A stretch of DNA of 64,000 bases from Roseateles_B flavus (GTDB lineage Bacteria > Pseudomonadota > Gammaproteobacteria > Burkholderiales > Burkholderiaceae_C), in contig NZ_JBDPZC010000007.1 of assembly GCF_039872765.1 (NCBI RefSeq), forward strand, positions 309,362 to 373,361. The letters run 5' to 3'. Positions within the stretch are counted from its first letter, which is position 1; each line of letters starts with the position of its first letter. Both the position numbers and the translations under genes were made by a program. The notes beneath the pieces were generated by a model, which saw nothing but the letters and a program-made list of their open reading frames with translations, was not told the origin of the DNA and ran no database searches. Shown here one piece after another: positions 31,549 through 40,126 of the stretch.

Positions 31549-32679
31549 ATGAAATCCCTCGACCATCCTCAAAACGACCGCGAGATCGGCTCGCGCGACA
31601 GCACCCGTGACACCACCCGCACCGATGACACCCGCATCGGCGCCGTGCGCCCGCTCATCTCGCCCGCCCTGCTGCTGGACGAGCTGCCCATCACCGACGA
31701 AGCCCTGAACCTCGTCGAGCGCGCCCGCCACGAGATCAGCGACGTGCTGCACGGCCGCGACGACCGCCTGCTGGTGGTGGTCGGCCCCTGCTCCATCCAT
31801 GATCACGACCAGGCCATGGACTACGCCCGCCTGCTCAAGAAGGCGCGCGACGAGATGCAGGGCGAGCTGCTGCTCGTCATGCGCGTCTACTTCGAGAAGC
31901 CGCGCACCACCGTCGGGTGGAAGGGCTACATCAACGACCCGCACCTGGACGGCAGCTTCCACATGAACGAGGGCCTGCGCCTGGCCCGCCAGCTGCTGCT
32001 GGACGTGACGGCCCTGGGCCTGCCTGCCGGCACCGAGTTCCTGGACCTGCTCTCGCCGCAGTACATCTCCGACCTCATCGCCTGGGGCGCCATCGGCGCC
32101 CGCACGACCGAGAGTCAGAGCCACCGCCAGCTGGCCTCCGGCCTGTCCTGCCCCGTGGGCTTCAAGAACGCGACCGACGGCGGCATCAAGGTGGCGGCCG
32201 ATGCCGTGCTGGCCGCGCGCGCCAGCCACGCCTTCATGGGCATGACCAAGATGGGCGCGGCCGCCATCTTCGAGACCCGCGGCAACGATGACTGCCACCT
32301 GATCCTGCGCGGCGGCAAGGCGCCCAACTACGACGCCGCTTCCGTGCAGGCCGCCTGCGAGGCGCTGAAGAGCGCAGGCCTGCGCGAGCAGGTGATGATC
32401 GATTTCTCGCATGCCAACTCCAGCAAGAAGTTCGAGCGCCAGATCGACGTCGGCCATGACGTGGCGGGCCAGATCGCCGGCGGCGATGCCCGCATCACCG
32501 GCGTGATGATCGAGTCCCACCTGCAGGCCGGCCGCCAGGACCTGCTGGAGGGCCAGACCCGTGCCGACCTCAAGCCCGGCGTCTCCATCACCGACGCCTG
32601 CCTGGGCTGGGTGCAGACCGAGCCGCTGCTGCGCGAGCTTGCCGCCGCCGTGAAGGCCCGCCGCGCGCGCCAGGCCTGA
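31549..32679 (+). CDS. aroG: 3-deoxy-7-phosphoheptulonate synthase, class I
   Basis: This enzyme condenses phosphoenolpyruvate and erythrose-4-phosphate, the first step of the shikimate pathway. The 376-residue protein has VVVGPCSIHD, FEKPRTTVGWKG, GARTTESQSHRQ, GFKNATDGG and IDFSHANSSK, the class I alpha (AroFGH) signature set. Which aromatic amino acid inhibits it cannot be told. The N-terminus has about 15 extra residues rich in Asp, Thr and Arg. GATAAT at 31513-31518 is a plausible -10 element. Confidence 0.95.
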   Translation: MKSLDHPQNDREIGSRDSTRDTTRTDDTRIGAVRPLISPALLLDELPITDEALNLVERARHEISDVLHGRDDRLLVVVGPCSIHDHDQAMDYARLLKKARDEMQGELLLVMRVYFEKPRTTVGWKGYINDPHLDGSFHMNEGLRLARQLLLDVTALGLPAGTEFLDLLSPQYISDLIAWGAIGARTTESQSHRQLASGLSCPVGFKNATDGGIKVAADAVLAARASHAFMGMTKMGAAAIFETRGNDDCHLILRGGKAPNYDAASVQAACEALKSAGLREQVMIDFSHANSSKKFERQIDVGHDVAGQIAGGDARITGVMIESHLQAGRQDLLEGQTRADLKPGVSITDACLGWVQTEPLLRELAAAVKARRARQA

Positions 32680-32698
32680 GCTCCCGCGTCCTGCCAGG

Positions 32699-32711
32699 CA
32701 AGACCTGACCC
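32699..32711 (+). repeat. Dispersed repeat copy CAAGACCTGACCC
   Basis: An exact 13-base copy of a motif found four times in the window. Here it lies in the 56-base gap between the DAHP synthase and rpiA genes. Confidence 0.6.
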
Positions 32712-32735
32712 TCTCAGAACCTCAGAAAGACTGCA

Positions 32736-33398
32736 ATGACCCAAGACGAACTCAAGGCCCTGGTCGGACAGGCTGCGCTGGCCTATGTGGAGGAAGGCTC
32801 CATCGTGGGCGTGGGCACGGGCTCGACCGTGGACAAGTTCATCGACGCCCTGGCCGCCAGCGGCAAGAAGATCGCCGGCGCCGTCTCCAGCTCGGTGCGT
32901 TCCACCGAGCGCATGAAGGCGCTGGGCATCCCCGTGCTGGAGGCCAGCGAGGTGCAAGGGCTGAAGGTCTACATCGACGGCGCTGACGAGATCGATCAGC
33001 AGGGCCACATGGTCAAGGGCGGCGGCGCCGCACTGACCCGCGAGAAGATCGTCGCGGACCTGGCCGAGACCTTCGTCTGCATCGCCGATGAATCCAAGCT
33101 CGTGCCCACCCTGGGCAAGTTCCCGCTGCCCGTGGAGGTGATCCCCATGGCCGCCGCCCAGATCGCCCGCCGCTTCGCCGCCATGGGTGCGGATGCCCAG
33201 CTGCGCGCCGGCGTGGTGACCGACAACAGCTGCCACATCCTGGACGTGCGCGGCCTCAGCATCAGCGATCCCGTCGCCTTCGAGGCCGACGTGAACCAGT
33301 GGCCCGGCGTGGTCACCGTGGGCGTCTTCGCCCGCAACAAGGCCGGCGTCTGCCTGCTGGGCACGTCCAGCGGCGTGAAGACCCTCACCTTCGCCTGA
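32736..33398 (+). CDS. rpiA: Ribose-5-phosphate isomerase A
   Basis: RpiA interconverts ribose-5-phosphate and ribulose-5-phosphate in the pentose phosphate pathway. The 220-residue protein shows VGVGTGSTVDKFID, SSSVRSTERM, YIDGADEID and KGGGAALTREKI, the standard substrate- and active-site motifs. It is followed 7 bases later by a hypothetical gene and probably co-transcribed. Confidence 0.96.
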   Translation: MTQDELKALVGQAALAYVEEGSIVGVGTGSTVDKFIDALAASGKKIAGAVSSSVRSTERMKALGIPVLEASEVQGLKVYIDGADEIDQQGHMVKGGGAALTREKIVADLAETFVCIADESKLVPTLGKFPLPVEVIPMAAAQIARRFAAMGADAQLRAGVVTDNSCHILDVRGLSISDPVAFEADVNQWPGVVTVGVFARNKAGVCLLGTSSGVKTLTFA

Positions 33399-33405
33399 GG
33401 ACGCC

Positions 33406-33993
33406 ATGGAGGCGGTGCGTGACACCATCGCCTACCTGCTGGGCCGCCGTGCCTTCGAGGAACGGCACCACCGCCGCTACCACTTCGCCGCCAGCCTGCT
33501 GCTGCGCCTGCTGGTGAGCGTGGCGGCGCTGGTCTGGGTGCTGCAGGCCCACGACGAATGGCGCGTGGTGCGCGCGGCGCTCGTGGCCTGGGTGCCGGTG
33601 CGCCTCTTCATTCCGGAGCTCATGGCCCTGGTCCATGCGCTTTTCTCGGGCATCCGCCACCGGGCCCTGGCGGACGTGCAGGGCCAGCACTATGTCTTTC
33701 GCGGCAAGCCCATGCGGGTGGCCGAGTGGGTGCCCGGCGAACGCTGGATCGCGGTGCCGGACCTGGAGCGCGCCCTGGAGCACCCCATCCGCCTGGGCCC
33801 CCTGCAGCAGGTCCATGGCGAGCAATGCCAGCAGCGGGACGGCCGCTGGTGGCTCGCCGCGCCGGCCTGCCTGGACTACCTGGACGGCCTCCAGCAGGCG
33901 CAGGCCCTGAAGCTGCGGCACTGGGTGCACGGCACTGTCTGGCTGCCATCGGGCCAGGCGCGACGCCAGGGCCGCGGGCGCTGGCGCCGCTGA
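33406..33993 (+). CDS. Hypothetical protein with N-terminal membrane segments
   Basis: The 195-residue protein has hydrophobic segments at about 27-45 and 53-72 and an amphipathic soluble C-terminal part rich in Gln, Trp and Arg (for example WWLAAPACLDYLDGL). No motif or family was recognised. The GAGGACGCC before ATG 33406 and the 7-base spacing from rpiA indicate co-translation with rpiA. A strong bidirectional terminator follows. Confidence 0.75.
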   Translation: MEAVRDTIAYLLGRRAFEERHHRRYHFAASLLLRLLVSVAALVWVLQAHDEWRVVRAALVAWVPVRLFIPELMALVHALFSGIRHRALADVQGQHYVFRGKPMRVAEWVPGERWIAVPDLERALEHPIRLGPLQQVHGEQCQQRDGRWWLAAPACLDYLDGLQQAQALKLRHWVHGTVWLPSGQARRQGRGRWRR

Positions 33994-34034
33994 TCGGGTG
34001 GGGCGGGCGCAGACCTCCCGCGGACCTGCCAAAG

Positions 34035-34067
34035 ACGAAAGGGGCGACCACCGGTCGCCCCTTTCGT
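34035..34067. terminator. Bidirectional intrinsic terminator
   Basis: ACGAAAGGGGCGACC and GGTCGCCCCTTTCGT form a perfect 15-bp stem with a 3-base loop. It lies between convergent genes (hypothetical at 33993 and the M4 protease stop at 34127) and can serve both. Confidence 0.9.
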
Positions 34068-34126
34068 TCTTCTGCTGGATGAGCCTGCGAGCCACGTGGC
34101 GCAGCAGGCTTCCTCCTCAGCCGCGA

Positions 34127-35686
34127 TCAGTTGACGTTGACAGCCGTCCAGGCAGCGGCCACGGCATTGGCCTGGGTGCTGCCAGCGCCATACAGCTCGT
34201 TGGCTGCGGCGATGGTGGCGGCACGCGCGCCGGCGTAGTTGGTGCTGGAGGTCATCTTGGTGGTCAGCGCGCGGTACCAGATCTTGGCGGCGGCGTCGCG
34301 GCCGATGCCGGTCAGGCTGCCCGTGCCGGTGGCGACGCGGGTGTCGCCGGCCTTGCAGGTGGGGCTGCTGCCCAGGCTGCTGCTGGTGCCCTCGGCGAGC
34401 ATGAAGTAGAAGTGGTTGGCCACGCCCGAGCTGTAGTGCACGTCCAGGCTGCCCACGCCGCTGTACCAGCAGTCGGCAGAGGCGCCGTCGGCACTGGGCT
34501 TCATCATGTTGCGCAGGAAGGCCGACTTCACCATGACCTTCTCGCCGATCAGGTAGTCGCCGGCGTCGCTGCCATTGGCGGCATAGAACTCGACCATGGT
34601 GCCGAAGATGTCCGAGGTGGCTTCGTTGAGGCCGCCGGATTCGCCGGAGTAGGTCAGGTTGGCGGTGCGGCTGGTCACGCCGTGGGTCATTTCATGGCCG
34701 GCCACGTCCAGGGAGACCAGGGACTTGAGGCTGGTGCCGTCGCCGTCGCCGTAGGTCATGCAGAAGCAGGAGTCGGACCAGAAGGCGTTGGCGTAGTTGC
34801 GGCCGTAGTGCACGCGGTTGAAGGCGCCCTTGCCGTCGTTGGCGATGCCGCTGCGGCCGTGCACGTTCTTGTAGTAGTCCCAGGTCACGGCGGTGCCGTA
34901 CTGGGCATCGACGGCGGCCGAGGCCAGGTCAGCGGTGGTGCTGCTGCCCCAGATGTTGTCGGTGTCGGTGAAGATCGTGCCGTTGCCGGCCGTCTTCTTG
35001 TTCATGTTGGTGGTGTAGGTGCTGCCGCGAGCCGGATCGCGCAGCTCGTAGCCACCGGTGATGGAGTTGGTCGTCAGGGTGACGGTGCCGCTGTAGAGGC
35101 TCTTGCCGGTGCCGGTGGCAGCCGCGGTGTGGATGTCATTCCACAGGTCCAGGTGGGCGCCGGTCTGGGCGTCGATGATGGCGTGCTTCTCGAAGGGCGT
35201 GCCGTCGGACTCTTCACCGCCGACCAGCACATCCCAGGCCAGACGGGGCTGGTCGCCGCGGGCGTAGATCACCAGCTCGGGCTTGACGCCCATGTCGGCA
35301 CCGCCATGCTTGGCGACGGCCAGCTGCTTGGCCTGGCCCAGCGAGACGGCGGGCTTGATGTCGACCTTGGGATCACGCTTGAGCGTCATGTGCATGGCCT
35401 GCAGGGCGCCATTGCGGTCCGAGCGCACCACCAGGTCGCCACCGATCACGCGCAGGCCGTTGACCCTGCGGTCGAAGCGCACGTGCTCGGTGCCGTCGGC
35501 GTCGGTGATGATGTCGCGCACGCTGTACTCATGGCCTTCGCCGTGCAGGCTCTTGCCGGCGAACTGCTTCACATGGCCCAGCGCACGGCCCTGCGGATCC
35601 GCCTGGGCGGACACCGATGCCAGGGAGAGGCCGGCCAGAGCGGCCACGGCGATGCTGATGCTGTTCAGGGACCTTGACTTCTTCAT
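34127..35686 (-). CDS. Secreted M4 (thermolysin-like) metalloprotease
   Basis: The 519-residue preproprotein has a signal peptide (cleavage after QA, about residue 29) and an FTP-type propeptide (to about 190). In the catalytic domain the zinc site HEMTH is at 331-335 and GGLNEATSDIFG carries Glu-355. The reaction-centre His-417 is in DVHYSSGVANHF. It should be exported, self-processed and act as an extracellular endopeptidase. The ATG at 35686 follows GGAG, and 17 codons upstream in frame are rejected. Cysteines in SCFCM and DCWY suggest a disulfide-stabilised form. It is monocistronic. Confidence 0.93.
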   Translation of the reverse strand: MKKSRSLNSISIAVAALAGLSLASVSAQADPQGRALGHVKQFAGKSLHGEGHEYSVRDIITDADGTEHVRFDRRVNGLRVIGGDLVVRSDRNGALQAMHMTLKRDPKVDIKPAVSLGQAKQLAVAKHGGADMGVKPELVIYARGDQPRLAWDVLVGGEESDGTPFEKHAIIDAQTGAHLDLWNDIHTAAATGTGKSLYSGTVTLTTNSITGGYELRDPARGSTYTTNMNKKTAGNGTIFTDTDNIWGSSTTADLASAAVDAQYGTAVTWDYYKNVHGRSGIANDGKGAFNRVHYGRNYANAFWSDSCFCMTYGDGDGTSLKSLVSLDVAGHEMTHGVTSRTANLTYSGESGGLNEATSDIFGTMVEFYAANGSDAGDYLIGEKVMVKSAFLRNMMKPSADGASADCWYSGVGSLDVHYSSGVANHFYFMLAEGTSSSLGSSPTCKAGDTRVATGTGSLTGIGRDAAAKIWYRALTTKMTSSTNYAGARAATIAAANELYGAGSTQANAVAAAWTAVNVN

Positions 35687-35765
35687 GGGGAACTCCGTCT
35701 TGCGCTGGATCCGCAGATCCTTGTGGTTTTGAATGGCCGGCCGAGTCACTGTCTCGGGGCACGGC

Positions 35766-35775
35766 GCAAATTTGC
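35766..35775. promoter_or_regulatory. Palindrome GCAAATTTGC upstream of the M4 protease gene
   Basis: A perfect 10-bp palindrome followed by a second GCAAAT lies 80 bases before the protease start, in the 192-base gap to the kinase gene. It is AT-rich relative to its surroundings, so an operator is possible. No known consensus is claimed. Confidence 0.3.
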
Positions 35776-35878
35776 TGCAAATCGCCCTTTTGTGCGCTCC
35801 TCAAAATCCCTCTCGGTGTAGCTCCCCTCTTGCGCGGCCATGACGAATGTCATAGGTATGCCTTCCCATAGAAAGAAG

Positions 35879-38071
35879 TCAGCCTTCTTGAAAAGGCATG
35901 GGTAGGCGCATGCGCACCACGGTGCCCTGGCCCGGCTGGCTCTGCAGCGTCAGCTCCCCGGACATGCGCTCCACCACGAGCTTGTGCACGCTGGTGAGGC
36001 CCAGGCCCACGCCCGTGCGCCCCATCTGCGTGGTGTAGAAGGGCTCCAGCACGCGGGGCAGGTGCTCGCCCGCGATGCCCACGCCGTCGTCACGCCAGCA
36101 GATCTGCACGGTGGGCACAGCAGGCGGCTCCCCCCGGGCCTGCGCGCCGGGCGCAGCCAGCGTTGTTTCCTCGAGACCTTCGACCGACAGGTCGATCCAG
36201 ATCGTGCCCTGCCTGCCATCGCGAAAGCCGTGGAGGAGGCTGTTCTCCAGCAGCTGCTGCAGCACCTGCTGGATGTCCTGCGGATAGCCGCGGTAGACGC
36301 AGCGCCCCGGCAGGTCCAGGCGGAGGTCCACGCCGGCCTCCAGCAGGGCCTGGCGCCAGCTGGAGGCACTCTGGCGGATCAGTGCGCAGAGGTCCATCTC
36401 GCTGCGTTCCTGCGGCTCGTCGCTGAGGCCTAGCGTCTTGAAGCGCTGCACCAGCTGCGCGACCCGGGCCAGCCCCCGGTCGATGAGGTCGCTGCCGCCG
36501 TCCAGCTGGACCAGCAGGTCGTCCAGCTCGCTGCGCCGGAGGGTTTGCCCGGCCAGACGCAGGCGCAGCTGCCGGGCCCGTTCGCCGATCAGGGAGGCCC
36601 CCATGCGGGCGTTGTCCAGCGGCGTGTTCATCTCGTGCGCCATGCCCGCCACCATGCGCGACAGGGCCAGCTGCTTCTCATGCTGCATCAGCGTGCGCAT
36701 GGCCTGCTCCAGCTGGGCGCTGCGCTGGCGGACCTGCGCTTCCAGCTCGTCGTGGGCCTTCTGCAGGGCGACCTCCGTGGCCTGGCGGATGGCGATCTCG
36801 GCCTGCAGCCGCGCCAGCGTGTCGGAGAGTTCGGCATTGCGCTGGGCCAGCGAGTTCTCGAGGTCGGAGCCGCGCTGGGCCAGGGCCTCGCGTTCATGCA
36901 TCAGATGGGGTCGCTCCAGCACGGCATCCACCGTGTCGCTCAGCGTGTGAGCCAGCTTGCGGTAGGAGGCCTGCTGCAGCTCGTTGAGGCGCTCGCTGGC
37001 CCACAGCGCATCGTCCATGCGGCCGCAGCGGCGGCCCAGGCGCTTGACGGCGTAGAGGCAGGCATCGCGCACCGCCACGCGGTTCAGGCCCTGCCCCATG
37101 TAGTCGCGCGCGGTGTCCATCAGGGCCTGCCAGCCGTCCTCGTCCTGCTGGGCGCGGACCAGCACGGCGCAGTAGCGCTGCCACTCCTTCCAGCCCGGGC
37201 GCATGGGGTCGACCTCGGGGCGGCTCCGGACCTCCTCCATCAGCGCGCGGCTCAGCGCGGCATGCCCGCGCGTGGCCTCGACGATGGCCATGTTGGTGAG
37301 GCTCACCGAGGCCAGGGCGTCCAGGCCATGGGCCTCGGCCAGAGCCAGGGCCTCGCGGTGCAGGCGGATGGAGTCCTCGAGATGGCGCTCGAAGGCCTCG
37401 TCGTCAGGCGCGCGGATGCCCAGGCTGAAGGCCGCACCGGCGGCACCGGCACCGCCGAGGATGCGGTGCCTGAAGGCCGGCGGCAGGGGCGTGCCTTCCT
37501 CCAGCAGCTGGCGGCAGGAGGCCCCCAGCTCCTCGTACATCTCGGCATGGAAGAGCACGCTGTTGCGCTGCACCGTCATCAGCTGTGCCATGTCCTCCTC
37601 GCCAGCCTGGAGGTAGAGGCTGGCGGCCATGCCGGCGCTGTGCAGCGAGGCGGGGAACATCTGCAGCAGGCTTTCCAGGGTGTGCATCACCCGCCAGGCG
37701 GCGGCCTCGGCCAGGGGGGCCTTGAGGGTCATGGCCAGCTGCTGGAGCTCGCGGGCACGGCGCAGCCGCTGCAGGGCGGAGGCGGGCTCGCGGCCGATGC
37801 CCTGGAGCAGGCCGTAGGCCTCGAGCTCCAGCGCCTGCACAGGGCTGGGATGGTAGGTGCCGGCCCGCTGCAGGTCGTCGCGCAGCTGTTCGGCGGGCCA
37901 TTCGATCTGGCTCTGCCGCAGGTCATGAAGCAGCCGGGCGAGCTCGGCGGCGCCCGGTGTGATGTGCCCGTCGGAAGTGGGCTCGTCCTGCGGATCGGAC
38001 CTGGCGCCGCTGGTCATGTGGGGCACGTGCTGATACTCCTGGCAGTGCGGGTGGTGGCGCTTCGCTGGCAT
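35879..38071 (-). CDS. Soluble sensor histidine kinase with helical-repeat N-terminal region
   Basis: The 730-residue kinase has no transmembrane segment. Residues about 40-390 are helical and TPR-like, probably a protein- or ligand-binding sensor. Residues about 400-465 form a coiled coil (QRNAELSDTLARLQAEIAI). The dimerisation domain has His-479 in GMAHEMNTPL, and the ATPase domain shows LLENSLLHG, DDGVGI, LEPFYTT and GVGLGLTSVHK. No receiver domain is attached, and the cognate regulator is not adjacent. ATG 38017 is an alternative start. It follows mnmC by 48 bases. Confidence 0.9.
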   Translation of the reverse strand: MPAKRHHPHCQEYQHVPHMTSGARSDPQDEPTSDGHITPGAAELARLLHDLRQSQIEWPAEQLRDDLQRAGTYHPSPVQALELEAYGLLQGIGREPASALQRLRRARELQQLAMTLKAPLAEAAAWRVMHTLESLLQMFPASLHSAGMAASLYLQAGEEDMAQLMTVQRNSVLFHAEMYEELGASCRQLLEEGTPLPPAFRHRILGGAGAAGAAFSLGIRAPDDEAFERHLEDSIRLHREALALAEAHGLDALASVSLTNMAIVEATRGHAALSRALMEEVRSRPEVDPMRPGWKEWQRYCAVLVRAQQDEDGWQALMDTARDYMGQGLNRVAVRDACLYAVKRLGRRCGRMDDALWASERLNELQQASYRKLAHTLSDTVDAVLERPHLMHEREALAQRGSDLENSLAQRNAELSDTLARLQAEIAIRQATEVALQKAHDELEAQVRQRSAQLEQAMRTLMQHEKQLALSRMVAGMAHEMNTPLDNARMGASLIGERARQLRLRLAGQTLRRSELDDLLVQLDGGSDLIDRGLARVAQLVQRFKTLGLSDEPQERSEMDLCALIRQSASSWRQALLEAGVDLRLDLPGRCVYRGYPQDIQQVLQQLLENSLLHGFRDGRQGTIWIDLSVEGLEETTLAAPGAQARGEPPAVPTVQICWRDDGVGIAGEHLPRVLEPFYTTQMGRTGVGLGLTSVHKLVVERMSGELTLQSQPGQGTVVRMRLPMPFQEG

Positions 38072-38119
38072 CAGCTTAGCGTCTCGCGCGATGCCGTCCA
38101 GCCCCGTGGCCGAGGGTGA

Positions 38120-40078
38120 TCAGCCTTGTCGGGATTGCCGGTGCAGGAAGCGCAGGGGATCCAGGGCGTCGACGAGGCTGGCCTCCAGCGGCGCCGGCGC
38201 GCCGGTGACCCGGCTGGCCAGCAGCTCGCCGCAGAGCAGGGCCCAGCTGAGCCCGCGCGAGGCCATGGCCGTGCACAGGGCCAGGCCCGGCAGGCGCGGG
38301 ATCATGCGGACCTGGTCGATGCGGCCTTGCGCAGGGGATGCCGCCAGGCCGCCCACCAGGGGCAGGCGGTCCGGCGCGATCAGGCGCCAGCCCACGCGGC
38401 CCTGCGCGAGGGCCGGCCGGGGCAGGGCCAGCGGGCTCAGCTGCGCCAGCTGCGCGAGGTTGTCCTGGTGATCGCTGTCCCGGATTTCGGGGTCGGCGTC
38501 GCCGTCCTGGTGCGTGGCGCCGAACACCAGGCCGCCGTCGGGCAGGCCCAGGGCGTAGCCGGCACCCGCCAGCGGCAGCCGGGGCGCGTGCAGGCCGCTC
38601 AGGGCCAGCTGCTCGGCGCTGAGCCGGCTGATCTGGCCGCGCTGCACGTTCAGCGGTGGCAGCTGGGCGGCCGGTCCACCGGCGTCGAGGGTGGCCAGCA
38701 GGGCCAGGCTGTCAGCGCCCGCGGCCAGCACCAGGGACTCGGCCTCGGCCAGCACGCGGCCGGCCTCGTCCAGGCACTGCCAGCCTGCGTCGCTGCGGCG
38801 CAGCCGGCTCACGCGGCAGTCGGTCCGCAGCTGGATGGGGCGGGCCGCCGTCTCGATCAGGGCCTTCACCATGTCCGGCGGGGGCAGGGCGCCGCCACCG
38901 GGATAGAACCAGGCGGCCGTCACAGCGGGAGACAGCGGCCAGCCGGCCCGTTCGCAGGCCTGCTCCCGCGAGAGCGCCTGCACATAGTCGGGCGGCAGGC
39001 CCAGGCGCTCGATCTGGGCCTGCAAGGTGGCGAGCTCGCGCTGCATCTCCAGGCGCAGCAGGCCCGTCTGCAGCCAGGGCAGCTGGCCGCCGGCCCGCAG
39101 GGCGCGGGCATGGCGCTCGGTGTGCAGGGCGGCGGCGCGGTTGAAGCGGGCGTGCAGGCCGTCGTCCGGGTTGAGGGTGCCATGGAAGAGCCCGCCGGGA
39201 TTGCCGGAGCCCGACAGCGCCGGCGCCTCGCGCGACTCCAGCAGGCTCACGTCCAGCCCCTGGGCCGCGAGCGCATGGGCACAGGCGGCGCCCGCGATGC
39301 CGGCGCCCAGCACGAGGGCCGTGCGCGCACCCGGCGCCAGGGCCAGGCGGCCGGGCGGTCTTTGCGTGGCATGGCGGGGCCGGTAGCGGGCCACGCTCAT
39401 CTGCCCCTTGCTGGCAAAGCCCTCGGCCTTGCGGACCTCGAAGCCGGCGCTGGCGAGGCCCTCCCGCACCGCCCGGGCCACGCTCCAGGTGGCGGCCGTG
39501 GCTTCCGGGGCGGCCAGGCGGCCCAGGCTGCGCAGCAGGTAGGGGTCCCAGATGTCCGGGTTGAGGGCGGGCGAGAAGCCGTCCAGGTAGAAGGCGTCAA
39601 CCTCCGCGACGATCTCGGCCAGCCAGTCGCGCGCCTCGCCCAGGCACAGCATGAGGCGCACGCGGCCCTGCTCGAAATCGAGCACATGCAGGTTGTGTGT
39701 GAGAGGCGGCCACCGGGCCAGCAGCTGCGCCGCGAGCACGGGCTCGGGCGAGTGGGCATGGGCGCGCTGCAGGTCCGCGTGGCGCAGCGGGTGTTTCTCG
39801 ACGCTGATGAAGACCAGGCGTTCGGCGCGCTGCGGGTCCGCACGCCAGGCGGCCCAGGTGGCCAGGAAGTTGTTGCCCAGGCCGAAGCCCGTTTCCAGGA
39901 TCACGAACCGGGCGCGGCCTTGCCAGCGCTGCGGCAGCTCGTTGCCGCCCAGGAAGACGTGCTGCGCCTGCGCGAAGGCGCCGGCGCGGGCATGGTAGAC
40001 ATCGCCGAAGCCGGGCGCGCTGGGCGCCGCGGCATCGGAGAAATCGACCTCGGCGGGACGGATGGGCTGGGTCTTCAT
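38120..40078 (-). CDS. mnmC: Bifunctional tRNA wobble-uridine modification enzyme MnmC
   Basis: MnmC completes mnm5(s2)U34 in tRNA: the FAD-dependent C-terminal domain removes the carboxymethyl group and the N-terminal domain methylates. The 652-residue protein has the SAM motif ETGFGLGNNF (62-71) and FYLDGFSPALNPD in the first about 240 residues. The dinucleotide motif VLGAGIAGAACAHAL follows at about 257, then a DAO-type oxidoreductase domain. It is full length. It sits between the beta-CASP nuclease and the soluble kinase with about 48-base gaps, consistent with one transcript. Confidence 0.95.
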   Translation of the reverse strand: MKTQPIRPAEVDFSDAAAPSAPGFGDVYHARAGAFAQAQHVFLGGNELPQRWQGRARFVILETGFGLGNNFLATWAAWRADPQRAERLVFISVEKHPLRHADLQRAHAHSPEPVLAAQLLARWPPLTHNLHVLDFEQGRVRLMLCLGEARDWLAEIVAEVDAFYLDGFSPALNPDIWDPYLLRSLGRLAAPEATAATWSVARAVREGLASAGFEVRKAEGFASKGQMSVARYRPRHATQRPPGRLALAPGARTALVLGAGIAGAACAHALAAQGLDVSLLESREAPALSGSGNPGGLFHGTLNPDDGLHARFNRAAALHTERHARALRAGGQLPWLQTGLLRLEMQRELATLQAQIERLGLPPDYVQALSREQACERAGWPLSPAVTAAWFYPGGGALPPPDMVKALIETAARPIQLRTDCRVSRLRRSDAGWQCLDEAGRVLAEAESLVLAAGADSLALLATLDAGGPAAQLPPLNVQRGQISRLSAEQLALSGLHAPRLPLAGAGYALGLPDGGLVFGATHQDGDADPEIRDSDHQDNLAQLAQLSPLALPRPALAQGRVGWRLIAPDRLPLVGGLAASPAQGRIDQVRMIPRLPGLALCTAMASRGLSWALLCGELLASRVTGAPAPLEASLVDALDPLRFLHRQSRQG

Positions 40079-40126
40079 GGGCGGCGCAGTATGCCGCAGC
40101 CCGGCCTTCGCCGCCCCTGCGCTGGC

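Noticed and set aside
33620..34082. Additional overlapping frames around 33.6-34.1 kb
   Set aside because: Gly/Pro/Arg-rich shadows of the hypothetical gene at 33406-33993; no start signals.
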